A DNA stretch of 64,000 nucleotides from Corynebacterium durum (GCF_030408675.1 NZ_CP047200.1:2356001-2420000), one strand, 5' to 3'; numbered from the stretch's first letter, positions 1 to 8,702 are shown. Numbers and translations: made by a program. Notes: generated by a model not told the origin, from the letters alone.

Positions 1-539
1 TTCGCGGAAAATTCGTGGTGTGGGATCGCGTATTGAACGACATTCCTTTTCAAGGAAACGAAAAGATCTTGGACATGGGATGCGGTCACGGTACCGTCCT
101 TATCGCCGCAGCACAACGCATTCCCCATGGCACAGCAATTGGCATTGACCTGTGGCGTTCCATTGATCAATCAGGAAACTCCATGGATGCGACACTGCAT
201 AACGCGGAAATCGAGGGAGTTGCCGATAGGGTCACATTGGAAACCGCCGATATGACAGCTCTCCCCTTCCCCGACAATTCCTTTGATGTGGTTGTCTCCA
301 GCCTGGCCATTCACAATATCCACTCTGTTGAAGGCCGCAAAAAGGCAGTTCACGAGGCATATCGCGTGGCCAAGCCAGGTGGCCACATCATTATTGCCGA
401 CCCATTTAAAGCCAAAGAATACGGCCCAGCACTCACAGAAGCCGGCGCCACCGATACTCACACCCGTTCAGTCGGATGGGAGATGTGGTGGTCCGGCCCT
501 TGGTCGGCGACCTATTTTGTTACCGCAACAAAGAGTTAA
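1..539 (+). CDS. class I SAM-dependent methyltransferase (5' end outside window)
   Basis: Predicted S-adenosylmethionine-dependent methyltransferase with a Rossmann fold. The SAM-binding motif LDMGCGHG (motif I) lies near visible residue 20, an acidic residue ends strand 2 (IGIDLW), and FDVVVSSLAIHNI (motif IV) and PGGHIIIAD (motif V) follow. The reading frame stays open to the left edge (codons for R-G-K-F-V before the first GTG at 15), so the gene is probably truncated by the window and the GTG is not the real start. Substrate unknown. It ends in a strong GTCGAT-type hairpin. The fold is confident; the exact role is not. Confidence 0.8.
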   Translation, partial: RGKFVVWDRVLNDIPFQGNEKILDMGCGHGTVLIAAAQRIPHGTAIGIDLWRSIDQSGNSMDATLHNAEIEGVADRVTLETADMTALPFPDNSFDVVVSSLAIHNIHSVEGRKKAVHEAYRVAKPGGHIIIADPFKAKEYGPALTEAGATDTHTRSVGWEMWWSGPWSATYFVTATKS

Positions 540-546
540 CGGTGAG

Positions 547-581
547 TTATCGACGCCGCGTTCCCCGCGCGGCGTCGATAA
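547..581. terminator. Perfect 14-bp hairpin built from two inverted GGCGTCGATAA words
   Basis: Arms 547-560 and 568-581 are perfectly complementary with a 7-nt loop. They sit between the convergent methyltransferase and the secreted-protein gene, so the hairpin can serve both strands. There is no long T-run. The arms are the recurring 12-mer GGCGTCGATAAG (571-582) and its near-inverse, so this is also one instance of the dispersed word described in the findings. Confidence 0.7.
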
Positions 582-590
582 GCGTGCTGA

Positions 591-1130
591 TTAGAGTTCT
601 TTGCCTGGGTACACGCAGGGGCCTGCGCCCAGCGAGTCGGTACTAATCAGCGGCGAGTAATTGTACTGTTCGACTCGCGTACTGACCAGGGCGAGTGGGT
701 GGCGCTGTGGGGCAACACCCTTGAAAGTCACTTTTTCATCCTTGTTCACCCAGCGGTCCACCACAACAAGTGGCTTCTCTTGGAGGTTGTACATGTCATG
801 CAGGGCCACATGATAGAACGCTGGTTCTGGCGCCGTGAATTCGACAGTGAGCATGACATCGCGGCCTTCACATTTTGTTGTCGCCTTGTAGCCTTTGCCC
901 AATACGGCCTCGGACTGTTTGTTGGCGTCAGGAGCTGGAGGCGTGGGGGCTTCAGACGTGGGTTTTTCTGCAGGTTTTTCCGAGGGCTTGGGAGCCTCAG
1001 GCTTGGAGGGCTTTGAGAAGCTGGAGCTGAGGTCTGATGACTGGGCAACGACAGGGGTTGTGAAGCCAACAGTTGCGGCGACGCCAGCGAGAAGTGCGCA
1101 GGTCATACGCATAGAAAGTCGTGTAGACAT
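591..1130 (-). CDS. Secreted hypothetical protein, Pro/Lys-rich linker
   Basis: A 179-residue protein with a Sec signal peptide: positive n-region (STRLSMRM), hydrophobic core and likely cleavage after PVVAQ near residue 30. A low-complexity Ser/Pro/Lys/Glu/Ala linker (about residues 35-75) leads to a globular C-terminal domain of about 100 residues with two cysteines (TKCEGRD and GPCVYPG) that could form a disulfide outside the membrane. The linker is typical of proteins that cross the mycolate cell wall. I do not recognise the domain. It is monocistronic and convergent with the methyltransferase. Confidence 0.75.
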   Translation of the reverse strand: MSTRLSMRMTCALLAGVAATVGFTTPVVAQSSDLSSSFSKPSKPEAPKPSEKPAEKPTSEAPTPPAPDANKQSEAVLGKGYKATTKCEGRDVMLTVEFTAPEPAFYHVALHDMYNLQEKPLVVVDRWVNKDEKVTFKGVAPQRHPLALVSTRVEQYNYSPLISTDSLGAGPCVYPGKEL

Positions 1131-1458
1131 TGATGATTCCTTCTGTTTGAGAAACTAAGAATCATCATAGCCGTAGATGTTATTTTTATAAAACTAGCAT
1201 GAGTCTAGATTCAACCCACGCCGCAGTACGCTTTCGCCGTATTATGTTTTCCCAGCTTATCCACAGTATCCCTACGGTACGCACCATGCCTGGTGTGTGT
1301 AGCCCAGAGTCAGCTCAAGGCGAACCCCACTGACCATTTGGTTTGAACCACCGACCCCTTGGCCAATGTCGCGCCACCTTTTGGAATGCTCGCACACCCC
1401 TCATACGTCAGGCTGCAGAAGTGATAATAGCAAGCATGATGCGTTGGGACAAGGGGGT
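1131..1458. other. Intergenic region, divergent promoters expected
   Basis: This 328-bp gap separates two divergent genes. The part next to 1131-1210 is AT-rich and probably holds the promoter of the minus-strand secreted gene. A single perfect DnaA-box-like nonamer TTATCCACA lies at 1257-1265, but isolated. No further ORF is convincing, and the upstream extension of the hydrolase frame looks non-coding. Confidence 0.5.
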
Positions 1459-2382
1459 ATGAGGACTGATAGCGTTAGGTTCATGTGGGCTGCCTACAGC
1501 GCTTTCTACCCTCCAGAACTACGAGCGCAGATAACTGCGCCAGAGCACACGTGGTGGCCCTGGCGCGGAAACCATGTGCATGTTGCATGTACCCACAACG
1601 CTGATGCCCACGCGCGCATCCTCGTTATTCACGGTGCAGGTGGACACAGCGGTGCGCTATGGCCTATCGCCAGCCTCATCGCAGCACAAGAAATCGATGT
1701 TTCCGCCATTGATTTGCCGCTTTACGGCCTCACAAAAACACCACATCCACAGGACATTCGTTACCAAGACTGGGTGAATGTGCTGGTTGACTACATTGAT
1801 GCGCATTCTGACAACCGCCCGCTCATTCTCGTCGGGGCAAGCATCGGCGGCCTACTTGCCAGCGAGGTAGCTGCACAATCCAGGCATGTTCACGCTGTTG
1901 TAGCCACGTGCCTTCTCAATCCCCGGACATGGCAAGCCCAAGCGCATATGACCACATTTGGTCCTTTCGGGGTGCTTTCCGGACTAGTGGCACCACTCGC
2001 TCGCGGCCCCATCACACGCATCATGATCCCCATGCGGTGGGTCGCGAACTTCAGACGCATGAGCCGCAATCCACAACTTTCGGCGTTATGTGCTCGCGAC
2101 CCCCTCGGTGGAGGAGCACAGATTCCACTAGGATTCCTCGCATCATTTCTTCGCTACCAGCACACCCCACCAACCGTGCCTGTCCACCTCGCGCACCCAC
2201 AATGCGACGCATGGACACCTCCGCGACTCAGCATGGATACACTCGCCACCATGCCACAACCTGCAGGCTGCACCCTGCTCCAAGAATGCGGGCATTTTCC
2301 CATCGAAGAACCCGGGGTAAGTGAACTTATTAACGCAGTCATGGCCGCCACCCAATCATCACAACGCAGGGCAAACCCATAA
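1459..2382 (+). CDS. alpha/beta hydrolase
   Basis: A 307-residue alpha/beta-hydrolase-fold enzyme, substrate unknown. An oxyanion-hole motif HGAGGH lies at residues 58-63, the nucleophile elbow G-A-S-I-G-G near residue 125, and the likely catalytic histidine in ECGHFPIEEP near the C-terminus (about 281). No signal peptide, so cytoplasmic. The ATG at 1459 follows a purine-rich AAGGGGG very closely; the ATG at 1483 is a workable alternative. The longer frame from 1366 has a Cys/His-rich N-terminus unlike a hydrolase and is not favoured. It stands alone between a divergent and a convergent gene. Confidence 0.75.
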   Translation: MRTDSVRFMWAAYSAFYPPELRAQITAPEHTWWPWRGNHVHVACTHNADAHARILVIHGAGGHSGALWPIASLIAAQEIDVSAIDLPLYGLTKTPHPQDIRYQDWVNVLVDYIDAHSDNRPLILVGASIGGLLASEVAAQSRHVHAVVATCLLNPRTWQAQAHMTTFGPFGVLSGLVAPLARGPITRIMIPMRWVANFRRMSRNPQLSALCARDPLGGGAQIPLGFLASFLRYQHTPPTVPVHLAHPQCDAWTPPRLSMDTLATMPQPAGCTLLQECGHFPIEEPGVSELINAVMAATQSSQRRANP

Positions 2383-2424
2383 GACCCAAATAGGCACATT
2401 ACCTGACCGCGAGTCAATGAACCA

Positions 2425-3327
2425 CTAGTGTTGATACCGATCTTTCGTAGACTGAGGATCAATCATCCCCCGCCTAAAGACATCATTGTCCAGCATGAAT
2501 AATTGTTCAAATTGCTCAAGAAAATCTGATCTTATATTCATTTTTTTAAGAAAATCATCCAACGAAACAATAACATCCATAATTGATCTTGGCGTAAAAT
2601 TCCCTATAGCCAACCGCCGCTTTGCCTTATTGCGCACATTATGCGGAACAGCCCCGGCATCAATCACACAATGATTCCACAATCTCCCATAATGAGCACA
2701 TCTATTTCTTAAATACACAATAGACCGCAAGCGAGAGGGGAATCCACTTTTAGCAAGACCAATATCTTCACAAATCAAATGAGACATTTGACCATGCTGA
2801 CCCCTCTCAATACACTTTGAAAGCGTACCAAAAGAAAAAGCTTCAACCGCAGACCAAACTGGAAGTTTGGCATATTTTTCAGAAGCGGAATCATCGCGAT
2901 ACCTAAGAATATGACGGTCTTTACTTCGTTCAATATCCCGAATGCACGCTTCCGATAACGACTCAGATGACTCAGCGCCAGAAAAATAGGAATCGCAAAG
3001 ATACTCCCCATATGCCCCACCCTTCTCCGCAACCATATAGGCATATCGATTGCGTAATAATATCTCTATTTGAGAAATCGGACCCATCAGAAACTGGTGC
3101 AATCTCTGATCAAGGGAATATATTTCAAATATTTGATCAAAAGTCACCCCGGAAATAAATTCATTTACACCATCTTCGGGAGACTTCTGAAAATATCTAC
3201 GATATCCAGAAAAGCGATAATAGCCTACTTGTTTTAAAAATTTTAGACAATCATCCTCTGAGGATAAAATTAAACCTCGATCTTTAAATAATTGCAGCTG
3301 CTCTCCCCAAGAGCGCCAAGGTTTCAT
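2425..3327 (-). CDS. Abi family (Abi_2, AbiD/F-like) abortive-infection protein
   Basis: A 300-residue protein matching the Abi_2 family of phage abortive-infection proteins. The N-terminal GYYRFSGYRRYF and the C-terminal block RNRCAHYGRLWN are family hallmarks; the latter contains R-x4-H, the HEPN ribonuclease signature, so the likely action is RNA cleavage on infection. The ATG at 3327 is chosen because an AGGAG sits 4-5 nt upstream; the longer frame to 3351 lacks such support. The gene is clearly more AT-rich than its neighbours, which suggests recent horizontal gain. No antitoxin gene is adjacent. Confidence 0.85.
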   Translation of the reverse strand: MKPWRSWGEQLQLFKDRGLILSSEDDCLKFLKQVGYYRFSGYRRYFQKSPEDGVNEFISGVTFDQIFEIYSLDQRLHQFLMGPISQIEILLRNRYAYMVAEKGGAYGEYLCDSYFSGAESSESLSEACIRDIERSKDRHILRYRDDSASEKYAKLPVWSAVEAFSFGTLSKCIERGQHGQMSHLICEDIGLAKSGFPSRLRSIVYLRNRCAHYGRLWNHCVIDAGAVPHNVRNKAKRRLAIGNFTPRSIMDVIVSLDDFLKKMNIRSDFLEQFEQLFMLDNDVFRRGMIDPQSTKDRYQH

Positions 3328-3447
3328 GAAGCTCCTAAAAATAAGGCCCAACCCATTTGAGCTTCATTGAGAGGCTTGGGAAGGGGACTATCATGCTTAA
3401 GTATATACGATTACTGTGATTCTGCAACCCCAACTACCCTCGACACC

Positions 3448-4215
3448 ATGACACCCAACGCAGACTTCAACCGCTCCCTTGACCAGGCCCTCAACCTTGC
3501 CCGCAACGCTCGCCACGTTGAGGTGTTCACCGGCGCGGGAATGAGCGCCGAAAGCGGCCTGGAAACCTACCGCGATGACACCACTGGCCTGTGGGAAAAC
3601 GTTGATCCGCAGGCAATGGCCTCCATTTCCGCTTGGGTGAAAGACCCTGACCCCATGTGGGCCTGGTATTTATGGCGCGCCCGACTGGCCCACAATGCCC
3701 AACCGAATGCGGGGCATGAGGCGTTGGCCCGGTGGGCGTCGATAAGCGACGTGCATGTGACCACCCAGAACATCGACAACTTGCATGAACGCGCGGGGTC
3801 ACCGGAGGTGACGCACCTGCATGGCAGCCTTTTCGAGTGGCGATGCACCATCTGCGCCCGCCCCTACCGCAACGTTGATCTGCCGGACGAGCCCGTTGAA
3901 CGCCTCACGCCACCCGACTGTCCGCTGTGCGGTAACCCGATCCGCCCAGGTGTCGTATGGTTTGGGGAGGCATTGCCGCCGCGCGAGTGGGCCACCGCCG
4001 AGGAAAAAATGACCAACGCGGACCTCGTGGTAATTGTGGGTACCTCCGGCATCGTGCAGCCCGCAGCATCACTGCCGATTATCGCCGCGGAACTCGGCAC
4101 GCCAATCCTGGAAATCTCCCCCGCCGCCACCGAACTCACCCGGCTCACCAGCGTGTCCTTGCGATCCACCGCCGCGACCGCGCTGCCACCGCTTATCGAC
4201 GCCCTCGAGGGCTGA
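3448..4215 (+). CDS. NAD-dependent protein deacylase, Sir2 family
   Basis: A 255-residue sirtuin of typical bacterial length that removes acyl groups from lysines using NAD+. The NAD motif GAGMSAESG begins at residue 29, TQNID is at 106-110, catalytic His125 lies in HLHGS, and zinc ligands are Cys133, Cys136, Cys158 and Cys161. Tyr74 and Arg77 (WYLWRAR) match the Y-x-x-R pair that in class III sirtuins (CobB, SIRT5) binds succinyl or malonyl lysine, so desuccinylase/demalonylase activity is plausible. The ATG at 3448 starts the conserved part; the frame upstream to 3367 looks unrelated. It is monocistronic and followed by a palindromic repeat. Confidence 0.9.
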   Translation: MTPNADFNRSLDQALNLARNARHVEVFTGAGMSAESGLETYRDDTTGLWENVDPQAMASISAWVKDPDPMWAWYLWRARLAHNAQPNAGHEALARWASISDVHVTTQNIDNLHERAGSPEVTHLHGSLFEWRCTICARPYRNVDLPDEPVERLTPPDCPLCGNPIRPGVVWFGEALPPREWATAEEKMTNADLVVIVGTSGIVQPAASLPIIAAELGTPILEISPAATELTRLTSVSLRSTAATALPPLIDALEG

Positions 4216-4293
4216 GGTTGGCGGGACCGACCGGGCTTCCTGCGCCATGATCTATCCTGAGCGACATTTTCATGGACCATGGTTTTGTACCGT

Positions 4294-4356
4294 AAAGTTT
4301 GCTTATCTCCAAGCTGGAAAATGGGGTGTTTTTGTGCTTGTGGATAAGCAAACTTT
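4294..4356. repeat. Palindromic intergenic repeat, family P (copy 1)
   Basis: Perfect 14-bp inverted arms (AAAGTTTGCTTATC at 4294-4307; its complement at 4343-4356) enclose a core with AAGCTGGAAAATG and TGTTTTTGTGCTTG. Related elements occur at about 30.05-30.19 kb and 46.45-46.64 kb. It lies between the convergent sirtuin and excalibur genes and could also act as a bidirectional terminator. Confidence 0.7.
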
Positions 4357-4370
4357 GCAACAAGCAACTA

Positions 4371-5174
4371 CTAGCAGTTTTTCGGGCGCTTTTCGCAGCC
4401 AATGCCGTCGTGATCACGGTCGAGATGCGGACCGTAACCTGGAGAACCTGCATACACAGGTGCATCACCGGCAGTCCAGGCCGCGCAACAGTTGGGGTAC
4501 GCGCCCGCGCTGTTCTGCTGTGTTCCAACGAGGTTCTGCACCTGGGCAGGCTGGACCGGCGGAGCTGGGGGTTCCGGCGTCTCCGGTTCAGGCGTGGGTT
4601 CCGGGCTTGCTTGCACCAGATCCGAGAGAGGGGCAACCACCTCGGATGTGACTTTTGTTGTTGTCGTAGTTGAGGTTGAGGTTCGCCGGGTTGTTTCCTG
4701 CTTTGATGTCGTGGTGGTCATCATAGAAGTCGAGGTCGCGGGAATAGGTACCGAAGTCCCCACAACCTCATGGTCAGGTGCTGGTTCGACGAGCGCCATC
4801 CCCATGAGTGCTGCAACCACGGCAGCCGGTGCCACAACCTTCCAATGGCGCTGCGCGGGAGCCACACTTTGACCAAAGAAACCACGCTGCTGTTCTTTTG
4901 CCCGCTGCATGTCTTTGTATTCGCAAATAAACCACCAACCAGCGGGTACAAGGAAGCCCGCCGACACAAGAAACATGGCGAATGCTTGCCCGAAACCAGA
5001 TATGACCAGTATTCCCAGGGAAGCGAGAAGCAGTAGTCCACCAATGATCACAGCAATGATGGATACTGCTGCTTTGAACACACGTCCAGCGGTGCTGCGC
5101 TGTGGTTGTTGCGGCGTCCGAGGCGAGAGGGGTGGGATGGGTGAGCATGAGGTGGGGTATGTCATGATCGACAC
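4371..5174 (-). CDS. Membrane protein with C-terminal excalibur calcium-binding domain
   Basis: A 267-residue protein. Hydrophobic segments at about residues 32-55, 60-82 and 113-130 suggest membrane anchoring. They are followed by a long Thr/Ser-rich then Pro/Glu-rich linker and a C-terminal excalibur domain (about 220-267) with its signature D-R-D-H-D-G-I-G-C-E and paired cysteines. Excalibur domains are known from extracellular and surface proteins and carry an EF-hand-like DxDxDG loop, so this end is probably outside the cell and binds Ca2+. Role unknown. It runs convergent to the sirtuin, with a palindromic repeat between. Confidence 0.8.
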   Translation of the reverse strand: MSIMTYPTSCSPIPPLSPRTPQQPQRSTAGRVFKAAVSIIAVIIGGLLLLASLGILVISGFGQAFAMFLVSAGFLVPAGWWFICEYKDMQRAKEQQRGFFGQSVAPAQRHWKVVAPAAVVAALMGMALVEPAPDHEVVGTSVPIPATSTSMMTTTTSKQETTRRTSTSTTTTTKVTSEVVAPLSDLVQASPEPTPEPETPEPPAPPVQPAQVQNLVGTQQNSAGAYPNCCAAWTAGDAPVYAGSPGYGPHLDRDHDGIGCEKRPKNC

Positions 5175-5337
5175 CGTCCTTAGGCTTTAGGTTTTGCCCA
5201 CAAAGCAAAATCTTAGATTTTTATTTGCTTTCTATAAATATAAATAGCGCATACCAAAGTCATATTTAAGTTAGTGGGGAAGTGCTACCTTCTTTAGGGG
5301 TCAACCACAAGCACAACACACCGCCGCAACCCCGGCG

Positions 5338-5349
5338 GGCGTCGATAAG
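5338..5349 (+). repeat. Intergenic copy of the dispersed word GGCGTCGATAAG
   Basis: An exact copy of the 12-mer, just beyond the stop codon of the TetR gene and preceded by GC-rich sequence (CCCCGGCGG). It is one of the few copies that lie outside a gene. Confidence 0.6.
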
Positions 5350-5370
5350 TGCCGTCTAGCAATGCGCGAG

Positions 5371-5931
5371 CTAGTCGGGGCGGATACCCTTCAGGAATAC
5401 ATCAACCAGCCACGTTTGCCCAGGCTGAGAATCAAGAACCGGCAGTTCTGGGAGCGGGCGAGCAATGGTGGCGAGGCCAACGTGGAAGCGCTCAATGGTC
5501 ATATCCTCCGTAAGCAGGCCCGCCTCTTTTGCGCGGTCCAGAACCCCAGCCGTGCGCTCAATGCCAGTGCGGCGAATCTCGCGAGCCCGATCCACAATCT
5601 CCTTCACCTCTGGCGTTACCACAATCTGCGAGACCAAGGCACTCATCTTAAGATTCGCGAGTGAGTGAACAAGGTTCTGCCACGCTGCCTCCGGGTCGGC
5701 ATCCCAGGACGCAACGCATTCGTCGAGAAGCGCCTCCACCTCCCCCGCACCCTGCTCGACAAGCCCAAGAATAAGGTCGGCGCGGGTGGGAAAATTCCTG
5801 TACAGCGTGGCAATTCCGACCCCCACCGTCGAGGCAATAGTGCGCATGGATACCTCTAACCCATGCTGCGCAAACAACAATCGCGCGACCCTCAGTATTT
5901 CCTCGCGGTTTTCCCTTGCATCCTTGCGCAT
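5371..5931 (-). CDS. TetR family transcriptional regulator
   Basis: A 186-residue TetR-type repressor. The N-terminal helix-turn-helix (about residues 9-55) is recognisable from ILRVARLLFAQHGLEVSMRTIASTVGVGIATLYRNFPTR in pieces: the ILxxARxLFAxxG entry helix and the VGxxTLYRxFxxR-type recognition helix. The variable C-terminal half would bind a small ligand and dimerise. It is divergent from the membrane-protein gene at 6123, the usual arrangement for a TetR repressor of its neighbour, and the shared region carries repeated ACGGATCA half-sites. Inferred role: ligand-responsive control of that membrane protein and of itself. Confidence 0.85.
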   Translation of the reverse strand: MRKDARENREEILRVARLLFAQHGLEVSMRTIASTVGVGIATLYRNFPTRADLILGLVEQGAGEVEALLDECVASWDADPEAAWQNLVHSLANLKMSALVSQIVVTPEVKEIVDRAREIRRTGIERTAGVLDRAKEAGLLTEDMTIERFHVGLATIARPLPELPVLDSQPGQTWLVDVFLKGIRPD

Positions 5932-6013
5932 ACCCTTTCCCTTCTCTCTGCACGATCTTCCGCACTATCACCCGGCATCATGCCCGTTACCCTGCGTAGT
6001 TGCATTCTACTAT

Positions 6014-6079
6014 ACGGATCACTATGCTCCATTTAAACGGATCAAAACGCTCCGATTCTGGTTGGAATGTGTGATCCGC
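6014..6079. promoter_or_regulatory. Candidate TetR operator: repeated ACGGATCA half-sites
   Basis: Two direct copies of ACGGATCA (6014-6021 and 6037-6044) and one inverted copy (TGATCCGC, 6072-6079) lie in the 191-bp region between the divergent TetR gene and the membrane-protein gene. The placement suits repressor binding over one or both promoters. No binding evidence beyond the pattern. Confidence 0.5.
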
Positions 6080-6122
6080 AGACACAACTGAGCAGACAAA
6101 CCTCAAGAAAGGACGCAAGAAG

Positions 6123-7166
6123 ATGACCGTCACCACAACCGACCAGGCCACACCAACCATCGCGGCCGCGAGCACCCAAACACAAAGCAACACCACCAGC
6201 ACCCAAGCTGACACCCCCACCAAGCAGTACCTCAAACTCGCCGGATTGATACTCGGCCTGAGCACGGTACTGCTGCTCATGCTTCTTGCCTTTGTCACGC
6301 CGCTGCTCAACTCTGGCGCCAAGGATCTCCCCCTTGCCGTAGGCGGACCGGAAGCCGTGACCACCCAGATCACGCAGGGGCTACAGGCAAAGTCGCCCGA
6401 TGCCTTTGACGTAAGCACCTACAACACAGCCGAGGAAGCTACCCAGGCAGTGAAGGATCGGGACGCAATCGGCGCCATCACCGCAGGCCCCGAAGGAGTC
6501 ACCATTGTGACAGCAAGCGGCGCAGGCTCCCCCTACGTCCAGCTTCTCAAGCAAATGGGGGCCGGCATGGCAGAAAGTGGGCAGCACGTCAACTACGTCG
6601 ATGTCGCTCCGATGACCGCAAAAGATCCCACCGGCTCGGCCCTCACCGCCCTTGCAATGCCCATGATCTTCGGTGGTATGTCGACCGCCGCAATCTTTTC
6701 CATGGTGTTCAAAAACTCCCGAACCAAGCAGCTCATCGGCGCTCTTGGCGTGGCCATCCTCGGTGGTCTGGTTGCCTCCTCTGTACTCTACTTCGGTTTC
6801 GACGCCCTGGAAGCTAACTTCTGGCCCACCACCGCTGTGATCATCCTGGGCATCGCCGCTATCTCCACCACCGTCCTCGGTTTGAATTCGCTTCTCGGGT
6901 TTGCTGGCCTGGGACTCGGTGCCGTCACCATGCTGTTCATCTCCAACCCACTATCCGGCATGGCCACGGGCATGCACTGGCTACCCAGCCCGTGGGGTGC
7001 CATCGGCCAGTACCTGCCGCTCGGTGCCGCCGGAACCGCCATCCGCTCCTCCGCGTTTTTCGACGGCGCGGGCATGACCAACTCCGTCATCGTCCTGCTC
7101 TGCTGGATCATCGCCGGCATCACACTGGCCGCCGCCGGCGCATGGCGCGCACGCCGAACCGGGTAG
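6123..7166 (+). CDS. Polytopic membrane protein, ABC-2/YhgE-type permease-like
   Basis: A 347-residue membrane protein. After a Thr/Gln-rich cytoplasmic N-terminus comes a first hydrophobic helix (about 36-60), an extracytoplasmic domain (about 60-175, containing LPLAVGGPEAVTTQI and DAIGAITAGPEGV), then a bundle of about five hydrophobic segments to the end. This one-plus-five layout with an external loop after TM1 fits ABC-2/YhgE-Pip-type proteins (DUF3533-like), often linked to drug or cell-wall lipid export. No ATPase gene is adjacent. Probably controlled by the divergent TetR regulator. Family assignment by architecture only. Confidence 0.7.
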   Translation: MTVTTTDQATPTIAAASTQTQSNTTSTQADTPTKQYLKLAGLILGLSTVLLLMLLAFVTPLLNSGAKDLPLAVGGPEAVTTQITQGLQAKSPDAFDVSTYNTAEEATQAVKDRDAIGAITAGPEGVTIVTASGAGSPYVQLLKQMGAGMAESGQHVNYVDVAPMTAKDPTGSALTALAMPMIFGGMSTAAIFSMVFKNSRTKQLIGALGVAILGGLVASSVLYFGFDALEANFWPTTAVIILGIAAISTTVLGLNSLLGFAGLGLGAVTMLFISNPLSGMATGMHWLPSPWGAIGQYLPLGAAGTAIRSSAFFDGAGMTNSVIVLLCWIIAGITLAAAGAWRARRTG

Positions 7167-7195
7167 GTTGTGCGCACTGAGTGCTTAGCGACGTC

Positions 7196-7238
7196 CGCCC
7201 TGCCGCAGCAATCCCCTTTTGCTGCGGCAGGGCGTTTC
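7196..7238 (+). terminator. Rho-independent terminator
   Basis: A perfect 15-bp GC-rich stem (7196-7210 with 7220-7234) is followed by TTTCTGT. It lies 30 bp after the membrane-protein stop codon and before the convergent gene, so it can end transcription from both sides. Confidence 0.9.
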
Positions 7239-7277
7239 TGTATGGGTGGATCGTTGGCGGCATCACGAAATGTGCGA

Positions 7278-8702
7278 TCACAGGGTTGCGGGATCATTGA
7301 GGTGAGTCTTGCCCATATTCATCAGAGCCTCATAGCTTGCGTTATGCAAAGAAGCTGCCGCGCCACAAAACACAACCGCAATAAAAACACTCAGAATATA
7401 AACCGATCCCGCCTGCTCACTGTACACACTGAGCACATTGGGCAAGAACATGAGTACGGGTAGAGTTTCAGATATTCTCAACCACATATGCAGCTTTGTA
7501 CCAGCCTTGAGAAGCCCCTTGTATCGCGTCTTACCTAGACGCATACAAAGGTAAGAATTCGACCCAACAACCAGCGTTAACATCAGCAGAGCTCCACCAT
7601 AACCGCAATACACTCGCCACATGTCAGAAAAAGCTGGTATCGGTAAATTTGCAGCAATAGATATGCTCATCAGAATAAGCACACTATTTCTTAACAAGAC
7701 ACAACCCTTATAATCCTCTTTCACATCGTCCGAGAGCAACATAGAAAGCGCGCCGTAATCATTCAGTTCACCAAAGTTAGGATCCCCCTGTTCAACCGTG
7801 CGAATGACGTGAATCCCCAGCTCAGTATCTCGAATGCCGATAGCATCAGCAGGATTATTCATCGCCGCCATAAACGCGTTATACTCTGCTAATTTCTCCG
7901 GACTTAAATTTGCTACCACACTCGAAGAATTTTTCTCAACGGCCTGCGTGATCGCATTTTTCATAAAAGAATTAAACATACGATCACGTGAGCTCGGTGG
8001 ACGACTGTACTGCGCGAGAGCTTTATCTATCGCCTTCAAGTCTCGATCCCTCAGAAATCCACTCCTCGCCTGTTCAAGTCTAGTTTTTGCTTCATCGCGC
8101 CTCCCCGACATAGCCAATAGACCAATCCTGAGCTTCGCCAGCAAGAGCGGATCGGCATTAAGCGATTCGGCCCTACTCAACGCCCTTTCCGCATCACTAT
8201 AAAGTTGCCATAGTTTCAACCCTTCCGGGTTACTCTCTAATTTGTCATCAAAAGAGCTAATCATGCGCAGGATAAGATTGACAACGACAAAATACAATTC
8301 AACCCTGTTTGGATCGCGCTCTATCGCTTCATGAGCATATTTTAGCCCAATCCCATAATCAGAAAAACCAACCACACCCGAACGAACTTTAAGTGGGAAA
8401 ACCGCAAGATTAAAAAGCACAATCACATCTTGAGAATCCTGCCGTGCCACCTCGCGCACTAGCTTGAGCATTTCAGCTTCGCCAATTTTCGCACGCCGCA
8501 ATGCTTCGTCATATTTACTATTATCAGTATCGACAGTTGCGCAACTTTCACGCCGATACGCCTCCGCTGCTATCAACAGCCAATAAGGATGCGAGTGATA
8601 TTTCTCCGGCATGCCCTGAAGTACTTTGAGGGATTCCCTACCGTCTGTTTCGCAAAGAAGATGGTAGGCTGCCCCCAAACAGCTATCTAGCACTGCATCC
8701 AT
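7278..8702 (-). CDS. Hypothetical protein: TPR-like helical N-terminus, membrane C-terminus
   Basis: A 474-residue protein of unknown function. Residues 1-240 are helical with TPR-like features (YEALRRAKIGEAEML, ALSRAESLNADPLLLAKLRIG, GRRDEAKTRLEQA). The C-terminal third has about four hydrophobic segments (about residues 335-355, 365-385, 405-425 and 430-450), giving a membrane anchor with a large cytoplasmic solenoid. It is more AT-rich than its neighbours, hinting at acquisition. The ATG at 8702 has GAGG very close upstream. It is alone between a terminator and a gap. TPR assignment is by eye. Confidence 0.65.
   Translation of the reverse strand: MDAVLDSCLGAAYHLLCETDGRESLKVLQGMPEKYHSHPYWLLIAAEAYRRESCATVDTDNSKYDEALRRAKIGEAEMLKLVREVARQDSQDVIVLFNLAVFPLKVRSGVVGFSDYGIGLKYAHEAIERDPNRVELYFVVVNLILRMISSFDDKLESNPEGLKLWQLYSDAERALSRAESLNADPLLLAKLRIGLLAMSGRRDEAKTRLEQARSGFLRDRDLKAIDKALAQYSRPPSSRDRMFNSFMKNAITQAVEKNSSSVVANLSPEKLAEYNAFMAAMNNPADAIGIRDTELGIHVIRTVEQGDPNFGELNDYGALSMLLSDDVKEDYKGCVLLRNSVLILMSISIAANLPIPAFSDMWRVYCGYGGALLMLTLVVGSNSYLCMRLGKTRYKGLLKAGTKLHMWLRISETLPVLMFLPNVLSVYSEQAGSVYILSVFIAVVFCGAAASLHNASYEALMNMGKTHLNDPATL

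Noticed and set aside
1257..1265. Perfect DnaA-box nonamer TTATCCACA
   Set aside because: Single isolated copy without clustered boxes, AT-rich unwinding element or dnaA/dnaN nearby; a replication origin is not supported. A related match at about 4338 lies inside the palindromic repeat.
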